14,988 nucleotides of DNA, from the NCBI GenBank assembly GCA_002359055.1, contig DEQC01000075.1, positions 274 to 15,261 on the forward strand, read 5' to 3'. Positions 1-5,936 of this stretch are shown here, piece after piece. Positions within the stretch are counted from its first letter, which is position 1. Each line of letters begins with the position of its first letter. The notes beneath the pieces were generated by a model, which made no database searches, was not told the origin of the DNA, and saw nothing but the letters and a program-made list of their open reading frames with translations. The translations under genes were made by a program, and so were the position numbers. This DNA comes from Flavobacteriales bacterium UBA3376 (GTDB lineage Bacteria > Bacteroidota > Bacteroidia > Flavobacteriales > Weeksellaceae).

Positions 1-233
1 TGCGTTACATCCCTGCCATAATCTGATACATTATTGACAAATTCTGCTATATTTTCCTTGTCAATAGTTCCTGTAGATTCGACTATCGCAAAATTTCCTT
101 GAATGGCTTGGTCTTCCCATTCCCAAGCGATGTAAGCTCGAAATTGTCCATTTTCAGGAAGTAGCACAATGCCGCCAATTGCTTTACCTTTTACTCTTGA
201 GTAATCTTTAGATTTTGTTTTGATTGAGTTCAT
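1..233 (-). CDS. Hypothetical protein, 3' end outside the window
   Basis: The frame opens at an ATG whose first base is 233 and stays open for 77 codons to the left edge, so only the N-terminal part is present. The visible protein begins MNSIKTKSKDYSRVKGKAIG and continues as mixed hydrophobic and charged sequence with aromatic residues (AYIAWEWED), which looks like a folded beta-rich domain. There is no signal peptide or membrane segment. It lies 67 bp downstream of the small lipoprotein gene on the same strand and may be the next member of that phage-like operon. I do not recognise the family. The gene call rests on the long open frame, its amino-acid composition and the strand continuity. 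Confidence 0.6.
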   Translation of the reverse strand, partial: MNSIKTKSKDYSRVKGKAIGGIVLLPENGQFRAYIAWEWEDQAIQGNFAIVESTGTIDKENIAEFVNNVSDYGRDVT

Positions 234-300
234 AATTGTTTTTACTTTTTATTGTTTTTTCTTAACTATTATATTAATTCGGTATCGCTGTAAAAAGCAT

Positions 301-510
301 CTAATCCATTAAAAAGCATTCAACACTTCCAGCTTTGCCAGACTCAAGCATATACATTTCGTATTCCTCTATATCGACATCACATTTTAAATATGTGGTC
401 GTACCGAACCTTCCATCGGCTGAAATCAGACTGCATTTGTAGCAATCATCTTTTTCTGTGCATGCAGCTGCAACGAATAATAATGCAGCAATAAATAGTA
501 GTTTTCTCAT
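301..510 (-). CDS. Small putative lipoprotein (69 aa)
   Basis: The N terminus MRKLLFIAALLFVAAAC is a classic type II signal peptide: two basic residues, a hydrophobic core and a lipobox with Cys17 as the expected lipidated residue. The mature part is only about 53 residues, is acidic, and carries four further cysteines (23, 26, 43, 65), including a CYKC pair that could form a disulfide or bind metal. The start codon overlaps the stop of the upstream gene by 4 bases (ATGA, 507-510), which implies translational coupling. Function is unknown. A small cell-surface lipoprotein in a phage-like operon could be a superinfection-exclusion or lysis-associated protein, but nothing in the sequence proves that. 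Confidence 0.72.
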   Translation of the reverse strand: MRKLLFIAALLFVAAACTEKDDCYKCSLISADGRFGTTTYLKCDVDIEEYEMYMLESGKAGSVECFLMD

Positions 511-686
511 TTTGATTTTATTTTATTGGTTAATTTTTGTTTGTATTCTTGTATATAGTTTTGGAAAGCTTCATGTTCGTTGTGCGTCAAAAATTCATCG
601 CACAACCAAACTTCTCGATCAATTGATTTCACCATGAGTTTTCCATTTACGTCTATAGCGTATTCATTTAGCTTGATAATTTGCAT
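507..686 (-). CDS. Hypothetical small protein (59 aa)
   Basis: The open frame extends upstream to 752, but that extension covers a different small gene (689-781) in another frame. I therefore choose the internal ATG at 686, giving MQIIKLNEYAIDVNGKLMVK and so on. This start lies 2 bases after the stop of the 30-aa membrane peptide (TAA CA ATG), and the stop overlaps the next gene's ATG by 4 bases. The protein has two short beta-like stretches at the N terminus and a charged, probably helical C-terminal half ending in a lysine-rich tail. There is no signal peptide. I do not recognise a family. Its tight packing between two other small genes is the main argument that it is translated. Confidence 0.6.
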   Translation of the reverse strand: MQIIKLNEYAIDVNGKLMVKSIDREVWLCDEFLTHNEHEAFQNYIQEYKQKLTNKIKSK

Positions 687-688
687 TG

Positions 689-781
689 TTAATAATGATC
701 CTTTGAAGACATTATTCCTACGAAAAGCAACATTCCAAGCACAAATACACAAAAGCTTATTATTACGATCAATTCTGACAT
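689..781 (-). CDS. 30-aa single-pass membrane microprotein
   Basis: The product is MSELIVIISFCVFVLGMLLF followed by ten residues ending in SSKDHY. Residues about 3-24 form one uninterrupted hydrophobic segment, with a short polar tail. The ATG at 781 overlaps the end of the preceding gene (stop at 769-771), and the TAA at 689-691 is 2 bases before the next ATG. The gene therefore fills an otherwise unexplained gap of about 80 bases between two genes on the same strand. The longest open frame over this stretch belongs to the downstream gene, but its N-terminal extension has no protein-like character. Small hydrophobic peptides of this kind occur in phage operons as holin-like or membrane-modulating proteins. 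That role is only a possibility here. Confidence 0.55.
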   Translation of the reverse strand: MSELIVIISFCVFVLGMLLFVGIMSSKDHY

Positions 782-963
782 TTCTTTTGATTTAATAGTT
801 TCCTTAAATAAATATTTGCACTTTCTCTTTTTCTGTACACTTTGATGATTTCGAAATTTATAATCAGTTCAAAGTGTTTGCTGTGAATTCTATTGATTTT
901 CGTCAGAACATCGAATTCACAGAGTTCCTTTCTGATTAGCCTATTTTGTTGTTGGCCGCTCAA
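769..963 (-). CDS. Hypothetical basic small protein (64 aa, probable TTG start)
   Basis: The frame is open from 1077, but its first 38 codons overlap the zinc-ribbon gene at 941-1087 and read as low-quality sequence. No ATG occurs in the remaining part, so the best start I can see is a TTG at 961-963, which overlaps the zinc-ribbon stop by about 20 bases. The product would begin (M)SGQQQNRLIRKELCEFDVL and be strongly basic, with a patterned strand/helix region (HFELIINFEIIKVYRKR) in the middle. No known motif is visible. Its 3' end overlaps the start of the 30-aa membrane peptide by 13 bases. The C-terminal part is convincing as coding sequence; the exact start is uncertain. Confidence 0.5.
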   Translation of the reverse strand: MSGQQQNRLIRKELCEFDVLTKINRIHSKHFELIINFEIIKVYRKRESANIYLRKLLNQKKCQN

Positions 964-1087
964 TTTTTGATTTTTTGGACTTGCAAAATTTACACTCGAG
1001 ACCTTCTTGTCTGGCATCCCAGACATGTCCACATTGTTCGCATTTCCTCCAGATTTCATGGTTTGAGTATCTTTCAATTAGTATCAT
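941..1087 (-). CDS. Small zinc-ribbon protein (48 aa)
   Basis: The product begins MILIERYSNHEIWRKCEQCG and contains two CxxC knuckles, CEQC at 16-19 and CKFC at 32-35, about 12 residues apart. Between them is the HVWDAR sequence often seen in zinc-ribbon folds ('C..CG..W'). The ATG overlaps the stop of the upstream gene as ATGA (1084-1087). A longer competing frame (769-1077) covers the same bases but has no recognisable motif here, whereas this one has a complete four-Cys zinc site. Function is unknown. Small zinc ribbons in phage operons may act in transcription or nucleic-acid binding, which is an inference only. Confidence 0.7.
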   Translation of the reverse strand: MILIERYSNHEIWRKCEQCGHVWDARQEGLECKFCKSKKSKIERPTTK

Positions 1088-1365
1088 AATCCTGCATTAT
1101 CATTTTGACAATCTTCACATAAGCCGTAATACAATTCAGCTTTATTTTTTTCTTCACCACATTCAGAACATTTGTTGATTGGTTTGCGTGTGCCATCATT
1201 GTGAAAGTTCTCTTCGTAGATGTTTACTGTCCACCCTCCCTTCATTTTTTTGATCAAATCAAGGGATTCTTTGTAAGCCATTTTCTTTTTCAAAACAACT
1301 TCAACCATCATATTATCATTTGTAGGATATTTTTTTGTCATTTGTTTAAATTTTTCGACGGTCAT
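1084..1365 (-). CDS. Hypothetical protein with C-terminal zinc ribbon (93 aa)
   Basis: The N-terminal part (about 1-60) is lysine-rich and mostly predicted helix. The C-terminal part has two Cys pairs, CSEC around 66-69 and CEDC around 82-85, so a second small zinc-binding domain precedes the zinc-ribbon gene at 941-1087. The ATG at 1365 lies inside the last codons of the DnaC-like gene (20-bp overlap). A second in-frame ATG at 1341, four bases past that gene's stop, would give a protein eight residues shorter (MTKKYPTND...) and is an equally reasonable start. The stop overlaps the next ATG by 4 bases. I do not recognise the N-terminal domain. Confidence 0.75.
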   Translation of the reverse strand: MTVEKFKQMTKKYPTNDNMMVEVVLKKKMAYKESLDLIKKMKGGWTVNIYEENFHNDGTRKPINKCSECGEEKNKAELYYGLCEDCQNDNAGL

Positions 1366-2146
1366 CTCCGTCCATTACTAATACGTTTAACCTTTCATGC
1401 ATTCTTGAAAACACAGCACCTCCGTATTTTTTCTGAAATTCTGAAAAAGTTAGATTACTTGTTAAATAGGTTTTGTGCTTTTTGGAATTTAGCCGATTTT
1501 CAAGCACTTCGGCCATAATGTTGAGTTTGCCCCATTTTGAGGCTTCTCTTTCACGTCCGAGGTCATCGAAGTATCGATTTCCTTTGCCGTATTTGTCCAT
1601 AAATTCGCCACGATCAGTTTCAGCATTTTCGAACTCTGAAAGCATTTTTATGCAATTGGATGAAACAAACCACATAAATGTGTCATTGTGTCTTTTCATG
1701 ATTTCAGCACCTATGTCCTGGAAAGCTGTCATCAAAGAAGTTTTTCCAGTTCCATAGCCGCCAAGGATTAGCAATCCTTTGTTCAAATCAATAGGTGCTT
1801 TTGCGAAACTGTATTCTTGGCCCTGCAGTGTTGTGTCTTTTGCGAAGTATCGGCAAAGTGTCAAGTAGAATATCGCTTCATTCTCATTGCGAATGATCAA
1901 CTTTTTATTTTGCCTTTTCTCCCAATAATGTTTAAAAAGCCTTTTCATTGCGTTGACTTCAACGGCTTTGATTTTCTTCTTTACAGGCGAAGGTTTACGA
2001 ACGTTCGCATTATAGAGCTTCACTCTTTCTTCTTTAGCTTTTTTTTGATGTTCGACATATAGATCTATTTCCTTTCTTTCTTCATCGGACAAAGTATCCT
2101 TAAACCGACTAAGAAAATTGAATTTCTTATCAGATATTATTTTCAT
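1346..2146 (-). CDS. DnaC-like AAA+ helicase loader, phage type
   Basis: This 266-residue protein has the hallmarks of the DnaC/IstB-type ATPase family, which loads the replicative helicase onto DNA. The Walker A motif GGYGTGKTS is at 129-137, Walker B RYFDDLG at 191-197 (Asp194/Asp195), and a sensor-1 TSN at 229-231. The family's C-terminal box follows as SRMHERL at 247-253 with a probable arginine finger (Arg248), then a final DDRR. Residues 1-80 are highly charged and probably form the helicase- or partner-binding region. The start overlaps the stop of the replication-initiation-like gene by 4 bases, so the two are almost certainly made together. Initiator next to loader is the normal layout of a phage or prophage replication module. 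IstB of an insertion sequence is unlikely because no istA-type transposase is adjacent. Confidence 0.85.
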   Translation of the reverse strand: MKIISDKKFNFLSRFKDTLSDEERKEIDLYVEHQKKAKEERVKLYNANVRKPSPVKKKIKAVEVNAMKRLFKHYWEKRQNKKLIIRNENEAIFYLTLCRYFAKDTTLQGQEYSFAKAPIDLNKGLLILGGYGTGKTSLMTAFQDIGAEIMKRHNDTFMWFVSSNCIKMLSEFENAETDRGEFMDKYGKGNRYFDDLGREREASKWGKLNIMAEVLENRLNSKKHKTYLTSNLTFSEFQKKYGGAVFSRMHERLNVLVMDGDDRRKI

Positions 2147-2649
2147 GTTAAATAGTCTTTAGTTGATTCTAATACTTTACTTTTTGAATTATTCCTTGGG
2201 TTCTGATGCCAGAACAGCACAGTTTCTTCCCAATTATCCATAGTTTTCCCTTTAATCTTCCACTCATATTTTGTGTAATGATTAAAGAATTCTAAAGCAT
2301 CGACATTCAAGCTATTGGTTTCAATAAAATTTTTGATTTCGACTAAATTGGGTGCCACGAAATCCATTTTAGTAGTAGGTTTGGATTTCTTTTTACGTGC
2401 TACACCTGATTTTAGCCCACCTTTTCGTCCAGCTGCTCTTCTTTTTTCAGAAATTCTAATCCTTTTTTGAATTTCTTGTTCCAGTTCAGCTTTTATTGGC
2501 GCGAATGCAACTCGAATGACATCATCCTCTACATTCACCTCAACACCATCAATAAAATTCAGGATAATATCAATTAATTCTCCTTTTTGGTGTTTGGTCA
2601 GTGCATCGAATATATGCTTCCAGCTCGATTTAAATGTGAATTTATTCAT
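2143..2649 (-). CDS. Phage-type replication initiation-like protein (168 aa)
   Basis: The N-terminal 75 residues (SSWKHIFDALTKHQKGELID onward) match the pattern of a domain found at the start of many Bacteroidota and Firmicutes phage replication proteins (DUF6291-like, from memory). A very basic linker follows (about 83-115; RRAAGRKGGLKSG) that is suited to DNA contact. The C-terminal 60 residues carry the signature FFNHYTKYEWKIKGKTMDNW, typical of the DNA-binding or helicase-recruiting tail of phage replisome organisers. It is the first gene of the leftward operon and overlaps the DnaC-like loader by 4 bases. The start lies 3 bases from an 8-bp inverted repeat. It is inferred to bind the element's origin and recruit the loader. 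The name of the N-terminal family is uncertain. Confidence 0.75.
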   Translation of the reverse strand: MNKFTFKSSWKHIFDALTKHQKGELIDIILNFIDGVEVNVEDDVIRVAFAPIKAELEQEIQKRIRISEKRRAAGRKGGLKSGVARKKKSKPTTKMDFVAPNLVEIKNFIETNSLNVDALEFFNHYTKYEWKIKGKTMDNWEETVLFWHQNPRNNSKSKVLESTKDYLT

Positions 2650-2651
2650 TC

Positions 2652-2669
2652 TTCAGCTTTTAAGCTGAA
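2652..2669. promoter_or_regulatory. 8-bp dyad (possible operator or start-site hairpin)
   Basis: TTCAGCTT and AAGCTGAA form a perfect inverted repeat with a 2-base spacer. It sits 3 bases upstream of the ATG at 2649. As DNA it could be a dimer-binding operator. As RNA a 2-base loop is too tight, so the stem would open to about six pairs. It lies just where it would control translation or initiation of the replication operon. No repressor gene is in the window. Confidence 0.35.
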
Positions 2670-2707
2670 ATCGACTTTATAACATCAAAAAAGTTTAGAA
2701 ATGGTTC

Positions 2708-2731
2708 GGTAGACATCCCATAAGGGCTACC
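2708..2731 (+). other. Bulged hairpin upstream of a terminator
   Basis: GGTAG (2708-2712) pairs with CTACC (2727-2731). CCC (2717-2719) pairs with GGG (2724-2726) around an ATAA loop, leaving a four-base bulge (ACAT). It is separated by two bases from the terminator stem at 2734 and could be the 3' domain of a small structured RNA read on the plus strand. It could also be part of an element attachment site. Confidence 0.35.
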
Positions 2732-2762
2732 AAGCGAGAGTTTTATACTCTCGCTTTTTTTT
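2732..2762 (+). terminator. Rho-independent terminator on the plus strand
   Basis: A perfect stem AAGCGAGAG / CTCTCGCTT encloses the loop TTTTATA, and its 3' arm runs into an uninterrupted run of eight T (2755-2762). On the minus strand the hairpin is followed by TTGGTAGCCC and so lacks a U-tract; the terminator therefore faces rightward. No protein gene on the plus strand ends before it, so it must serve an untranslated transcript or be left over from a rearrangement. Confidence 0.75.
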
Positions 2763-2788
2763 GCTTATTTTTCAACCAATCTCCTAAT

Positions 2789-2898
2789 TCACCATTCTCC
2801 TTTGATCAAAACTCCTTTTTCAAGATCTATTGTCCAAATTCTTTTTCGATCATTTAATCCCATTTCATAAAAGATTATTGAATTTTCAGGATTTTCAT
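2789..2898 (-). pseudogene. Out-of-frame C-terminal tail of the adjacent secreted protein
   Basis: Just past the stop of the 2895-3407 gene, another minus-strand frame reads YENPENSIIFYEMGLNDRKR, then RIWTIDLEKGVLIKGEW, and ends at a TGA (2789-2791). This is convincing protein sequence with no start of its own. Removing one T from the run of six (plus-strand A run 2899-2904) joins it smoothly to the upstream frame (NLTFGF-YENPE) and gives a 205-residue protein. The tail is therefore the displaced C terminus of that gene, separated by a 1-base insertion or a sequencing error. Confidence 0.6.
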
Positions 2899-3407
2899 AA
2901 AAAACCAAAAGTTAAATTTCGATATTTTTCACCATCAAATTGAAGAATTGAATGAGGTACAACATCAAAAATCCCATGACCATTATCTTTTCGACTAAAA
3001 AGTTTAAATTTCATCCATCGCTCCTCTCCTACTTTTGTAAATTCATTTTCCAATAATTCCCATTTTCCCGAATACCAATAATCAGGCGCAAAAACACATT
3101 GATATCGCTGATTTTCTTGCTGCACATAAATCCCATACAAACAATCTCCCCAATTGCCACAAAACCCAAAATTGACAATCAAATCATCCAACCCATCAAA
3201 ATTTAAATCCACTTTTTTGGATACTTGTCCAGACAAAACCGAACCATCTTCTGAAATCAGTTTGATCAAATCATCGGGCAAAAACTCTATTCTATGAATC
3301 GAGCAGTCTGTATCAGAATTCGAAGTCTCTTGAGCGAAACTCAGTTGAAAAACACCTATCAAAATTAGGGTTTGAAAAAGAATTTCCAAGAATGATGAGT
3401 TTTGCAT
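2895..3407 (-). CDS. Secreted hypothetical protein, probably frameshifted at its 3' end (170 aa)
   Basis: Residues 1-25 form a signal peptide (hydrophobic core LFQTLILIGVFQLSFA, probable cleavage near Ala25), so the protein is exported. The mature part has a DLNFDGLDDLIV stretch at about 67-78. This resembles the acidic D-x-N-x-D-G loops of FG-GAP/VCBS-like or EF-hand-like repeats common in Bacteroidota surface proteins. Two cysteines follow closely (FGFCGNWGDC), possibly a disulfide. The frame stops abruptly after NLTFGFL because of a T6 run; the missing 36 or so residues are readable in the next frame down to 2789. It is transcribed leftward from a promoter at 3428-3457, away from the WG-repeat genes. 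Function is unknown. Confidence 0.7.
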   Translation of the reverse strand: MQNSSFLEILFQTLILIGVFQLSFAQETSNSDTDCSIHRIEFLPDDLIKLISEDGSVLSGQVSKKVDLNFDGLDDLIVNFGFCGNWGDCLYGIYVQQENQRYQCVFAPDYWYSGKWELLENEFTKVGEERWMKFKLFSRKDNGHGIFDVVPHSILQFDGEKYRNLTFGFL

Positions 3408-3427
3408 AAAATCTATTCATTAGTTTT

Positions 3428-3457
3428 TAAAAATAGAATATCCCCACTCATTATCAA
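3428..3457 (-). promoter_or_regulatory. Bacteroidota-type promoter for the 2895-3407 gene
   Basis: On the minus strand TTG (3455-3457) is followed by exactly 19 bases and then TATTTTTA (3428-3435). This fits the phylum's TTG-N19-TAnnTTTG consensus except for the last base. Transcription would begin about 14 bases before the ATG at 3407. Confidence 0.5.
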
Positions 3458-3539
3458 AGCATTAAACAGAAATTACTGGTTTTCGTGGATAGGAATATTT
3501 TCATTAAACAATGAAGTTTGTATATGGAGAAATTAGTTT

Positions 3540-3767
3540 ATGCAACAGAAAGTTTTTACGATAATATTATTAATATTATTTGCTCAATTAAGTCATGCGC
3601 AATATGATTTCGAAGCTGATAATAACATAGAAGAATCGGAATTGCGTTTTACATTGACCAAAGACGATACTTATAAATTTGGAGTGATTGATCGATTGAG
3701 CAACAAAATTGTTTTACAACCCAAATATGAGTATGCTATGTTTTATTCGTTAAACGATTACACTTAA
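3540..3767 (+). CDS. Short WG-repeat protein, apparently truncated (75 aa)
   Basis: A signal peptide (MQQKVFTIILLILFAQLSHA, cleavage probably after HA) is followed by about 30 residues of spacer and then a single WG-type repeat unit, KFGVIDRLSNKIVLQPKYEY. The frame ends a few residues later at YSLNDYT. WG-repeat proteins normally carry many such units, as the next gene does. This looks like the N-terminal remnant of a paralogue cut off by a deletion. I found no continuation of the repeat pattern in the other plus-strand frames before the next ATG at 3812. It could still be expressed as a small secreted protein. It is 44 bp upstream of the large WG-repeat gene. Confidence 0.55.
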   Translation: MQQKVFTIILLILFAQLSHAQYDFEADNNIEESELRFTLTKDDTYKFGVIDRLSNKIVLQPKYEYAMFYSLNDYT

Positions 3768-3811
3768 ACAAATTCCTAAAAAATATTTACCTTAAAATTA
3801 TTGAGATTTTA

Positions 3812-5920
3812 ATGAACACATCTTTAAAAAAATATAATTCATTTTCCTTTTTCACAATTATAATTGTGATGTTAATTAGTGGATTGTTCACTTCTTGCTT
3901 TGTGCCAAAAAATTTAGTAACCCAACAAAAACAACAATCAAAATACGAATTTATAGGCGACACTATTTCAGGTTGGGCATTGACAAGAAATGATCATTCA
4001 TGGGGTTTCGTTGGTGGTGACGGTAAAAGTGTGATCGAACCCAAATTTTCATGGGCAACTGATTTTTCTGATGGGATGGCATTGGTAAAAGATAAAAATG
4101 GTTATCGATTTGTCAACTTCAAAGGAAAGCAATTACCTCGTCCAAAAGCTTTAAAAGCTTATTCATTTTCAGAAGGATTGGCAGCTGTACAAATTAAACA
4201 CAAATGGGGTTATATCGATAAAAAAGGAAAATTGATCATCAAACCTCAGTTCGATTGGGCAAAGCCATTTCGAGAAAATCGAGCAATGGTTTCAATTGGT
4301 CAGCGAAAAGGTTTTATCAATAAGCAAGGCGAACTTATCATTCCAGCTATTTACGAAGAAGCTCATGACTTTGAGAATGGCTTATCCATTGTCCGTAAAG
4401 ATTTCAAATTCGGACTCATCGATTCGTTGGGAAATACGGTTTTGCCTAACAAATTCCATGAACTTTTTCCTTGGGAAGATGATTTTTATCGCTCAGTAAT
4501 TTCGACTGATACAACCAAACGCTATGGATTGATTGATGCCGATGGAAAAATTTTGTTAGAAACGATTTACAATGAAATAGACTTATATAATAGAAATAAT
4601 ATTCGGGTCAAAAAAGATGATTTATACGGCCTATACGACTTAGAAGGTCAAGAAATCATTGCACCACAATACGAAGAGTTAATTCTCTTTCCATTAAAAA
4701 ATTTGATTGCTGCTAAAAAAGATGAACTTTGGGGATTCTTGGATATGAAAGGTAAAATTCTATTGCCTTTTGAAAAACAGTTGCCATTAAGTGTTAACGA
4801 AAATCGCATTTGGATACAGCGCGATAGTCTTTACTTGTTATACAATTATAATTTCGAATTGATACAAAGCTTTAACAAATACAATAACGTTTACCCTTTT
4901 TCGAATGGTTATGCTGCCGTTAGCATCAAAAGCCCAAACAATTATTGGGGAAATCTTTATGGTTATGTTGATCAGTTTGGATATGAAGTGGTGGCTCCGC
5001 AATTTGATGGAGGTGCGGGCAATGTCAATGCCCACGGTTTGTCTGTAGTTGGAATGAAATCTTATGACATCAGTTTTGATCGACTATTTAACATCAATGA
5101 AGGTAAATTAATAGACACAAAAAAATATTCCAATCTCACGCAATTTGGTTCCATTTGGTTCAATAGTTATGGTGACTTTATAGATTCGAAAACTGGAAAA
5201 CCTATTACAAATTTCCCTTATCAATCACTGCAACGTCTGATAGGCGAACGAACGGATTTGGCCATAGTGCGTAGGGATGGAAAGGCAGGATTGATCGACA
5301 ATTCATTGATGGAAGTGATACCGTTAATTTTCGATTATATTGAGCCATCTTATTACAATGGTCGAATGAAGCTCAGAAAAAATGGACGTTGGGGTTTTAC
5401 TGATGAAAAATTCCGAATACGAATTCCGATGCAATACGATGATGTGTATTATTTTAAAAATAAACATTTGACCGAAGTCAAAAAAGACAAAAAGTCGGGA
5501 GTCATCGACCGATATGATCAAGAAATCATCCCTTTGAAATATACAGATATTTCTTTCGATCCAAGTTCAGATCGAATTTATGCGAAGAAAGAAGATGGAA
5601 TTGATATTTTTGATAAGGAAGGCCGGCTTTTGCAAACGACTGATTATGAGTATTTAGGGTTTTATGGACTTAATTCTTATACTATTTTTAAGCATGAAAG
5701 TAAAACAGGAATATTAGGATATGATTTCGATGTAATACACGAAGCTGAATTCGATTTATTAGAAAATTTCATCAATGGATTTGCGAAAGTGAGAAAAAAT
5801 GGTCGTGAGTTTTATATCAATACGAAAGGAGAGGAAGTACAATTGACAGCTGAGCAATTGAAGGAATGGAATGATGCACGTGAACGTAGAGATTCATTAT
5901 GGATTGATTTTAGTAGTTAA
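3812..5920 (+). CDS. Large WG-repeat lipoprotein (702 aa)
   Basis: The N terminus (FFTIIIVMLISGLFTSC) is a lipoprotein signal with Cys29 as the lipidation site, so the protein is anchored in a membrane and probably surface-exposed. The rest is built from WG repeats of about 33-35 residues with the pattern [WYF]G[FYL]-[IVL]D-x3-G-x3-[IL]-x-P-x-[YF]. Clear units begin near residues 64, 132, 166, 200, 238, 272, 307, 383, 492, 527 and 562. Degenerate ones lie between 320 and 380 and after 590. WG repeats are thought to form beta-rich propeller- or solenoid-like scaffolds; no enzymatic domain is visible. A small secreted protein gene follows 16 bp downstream and probably shares the transcript. A truncated relative precedes it. 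The molecular role is unknown. Confidence 0.85.
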   Translation: MNTSLKKYNSFSFFTIIIVMLISGLFTSCFVPKNLVTQQKQQSKYEFIGDTISGWALTRNDHSWGFVGGDGKSVIEPKFSWATDFSDGMALVKDKNGYRFVNFKGKQLPRPKALKAYSFSEGLAAVQIKHKWGYIDKKGKLIIKPQFDWAKPFRENRAMVSIGQRKGFINKQGELIIPAIYEEAHDFENGLSIVRKDFKFGLIDSLGNTVLPNKFHELFPWEDDFYRSVISTDTTKRYGLIDADGKILLETIYNEIDLYNRNNIRVKKDDLYGLYDLEGQEIIAPQYEELILFPLKNLIAAKKDELWGFLDMKGKILLPFEKQLPLSVNENRIWIQRDSLYLLYNYNFELIQSFNKYNNVYPFSNGYAAVSIKSPNNYWGNLYGYVDQFGYEVVAPQFDGGAGNVNAHGLSVVGMKSYDISFDRLFNINEGKLIDTKKYSNLTQFGSIWFNSYGDFIDSKTGKPITNFPYQSLQRLIGERTDLAIVRRDGKAGLIDNSLMEVIPLIFDYIEPSYYNGRMKLRKNGRWGFTDEKFRIRIPMQYDDVYYFKNKHLTEVKKDKKSGVIDRYDQEIIPLKYTDISFDPSSDRIYAKKEDGIDIFDKEGRLLQTTDYEYLGFYGLNSYTIFKHESKTGILGYDFDVIHEAEFDLLENFINGFAKVRKNGREFYINTKGEEVQLTAEQLKEWNDARERRDSLWIDFSS

Positions 5921-5936
5921 CTAATTGATTTAAACC

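Noticed and set aside
687..752. N-terminal extension of the 507-686 gene to the ATG at 752
   Set aside because: The extension reads as cysteine- and arginine-containing sequence with no structure, and overlaps the 30-aa membrane peptide, which has a better start and stop context.
964..1077. N-terminal part of the longer minus-strand frame 769-1077
   Set aside because: It overlaps the zinc-ribbon gene, shows no motif and has no protein-like pattern, so only the part after about 963 was kept.
1201..1518. Plus-strand open frame opposite the DnaC-like gene and its neighbour
   Set aside because: It is a mirror of well-supported minus-strand genes, rich in Phe and Leu as expected from an antisense reading, with no motif.
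1346..2146. Reading the DnaC-like gene as IstB of an insertion sequence
   Set aside because: There is no adjacent transposase and no terminal repeats, and the neighbour is a phage-type replication protein.
2700..2735. Possible tRNA fragment (GGTTCGG... GGGCTACCA)
   Set aside because: The GGTTCG and ACCA pieces suggested a tRNA 3' end, but no T-arm with a seven-base loop and no acceptor stem can be formed.
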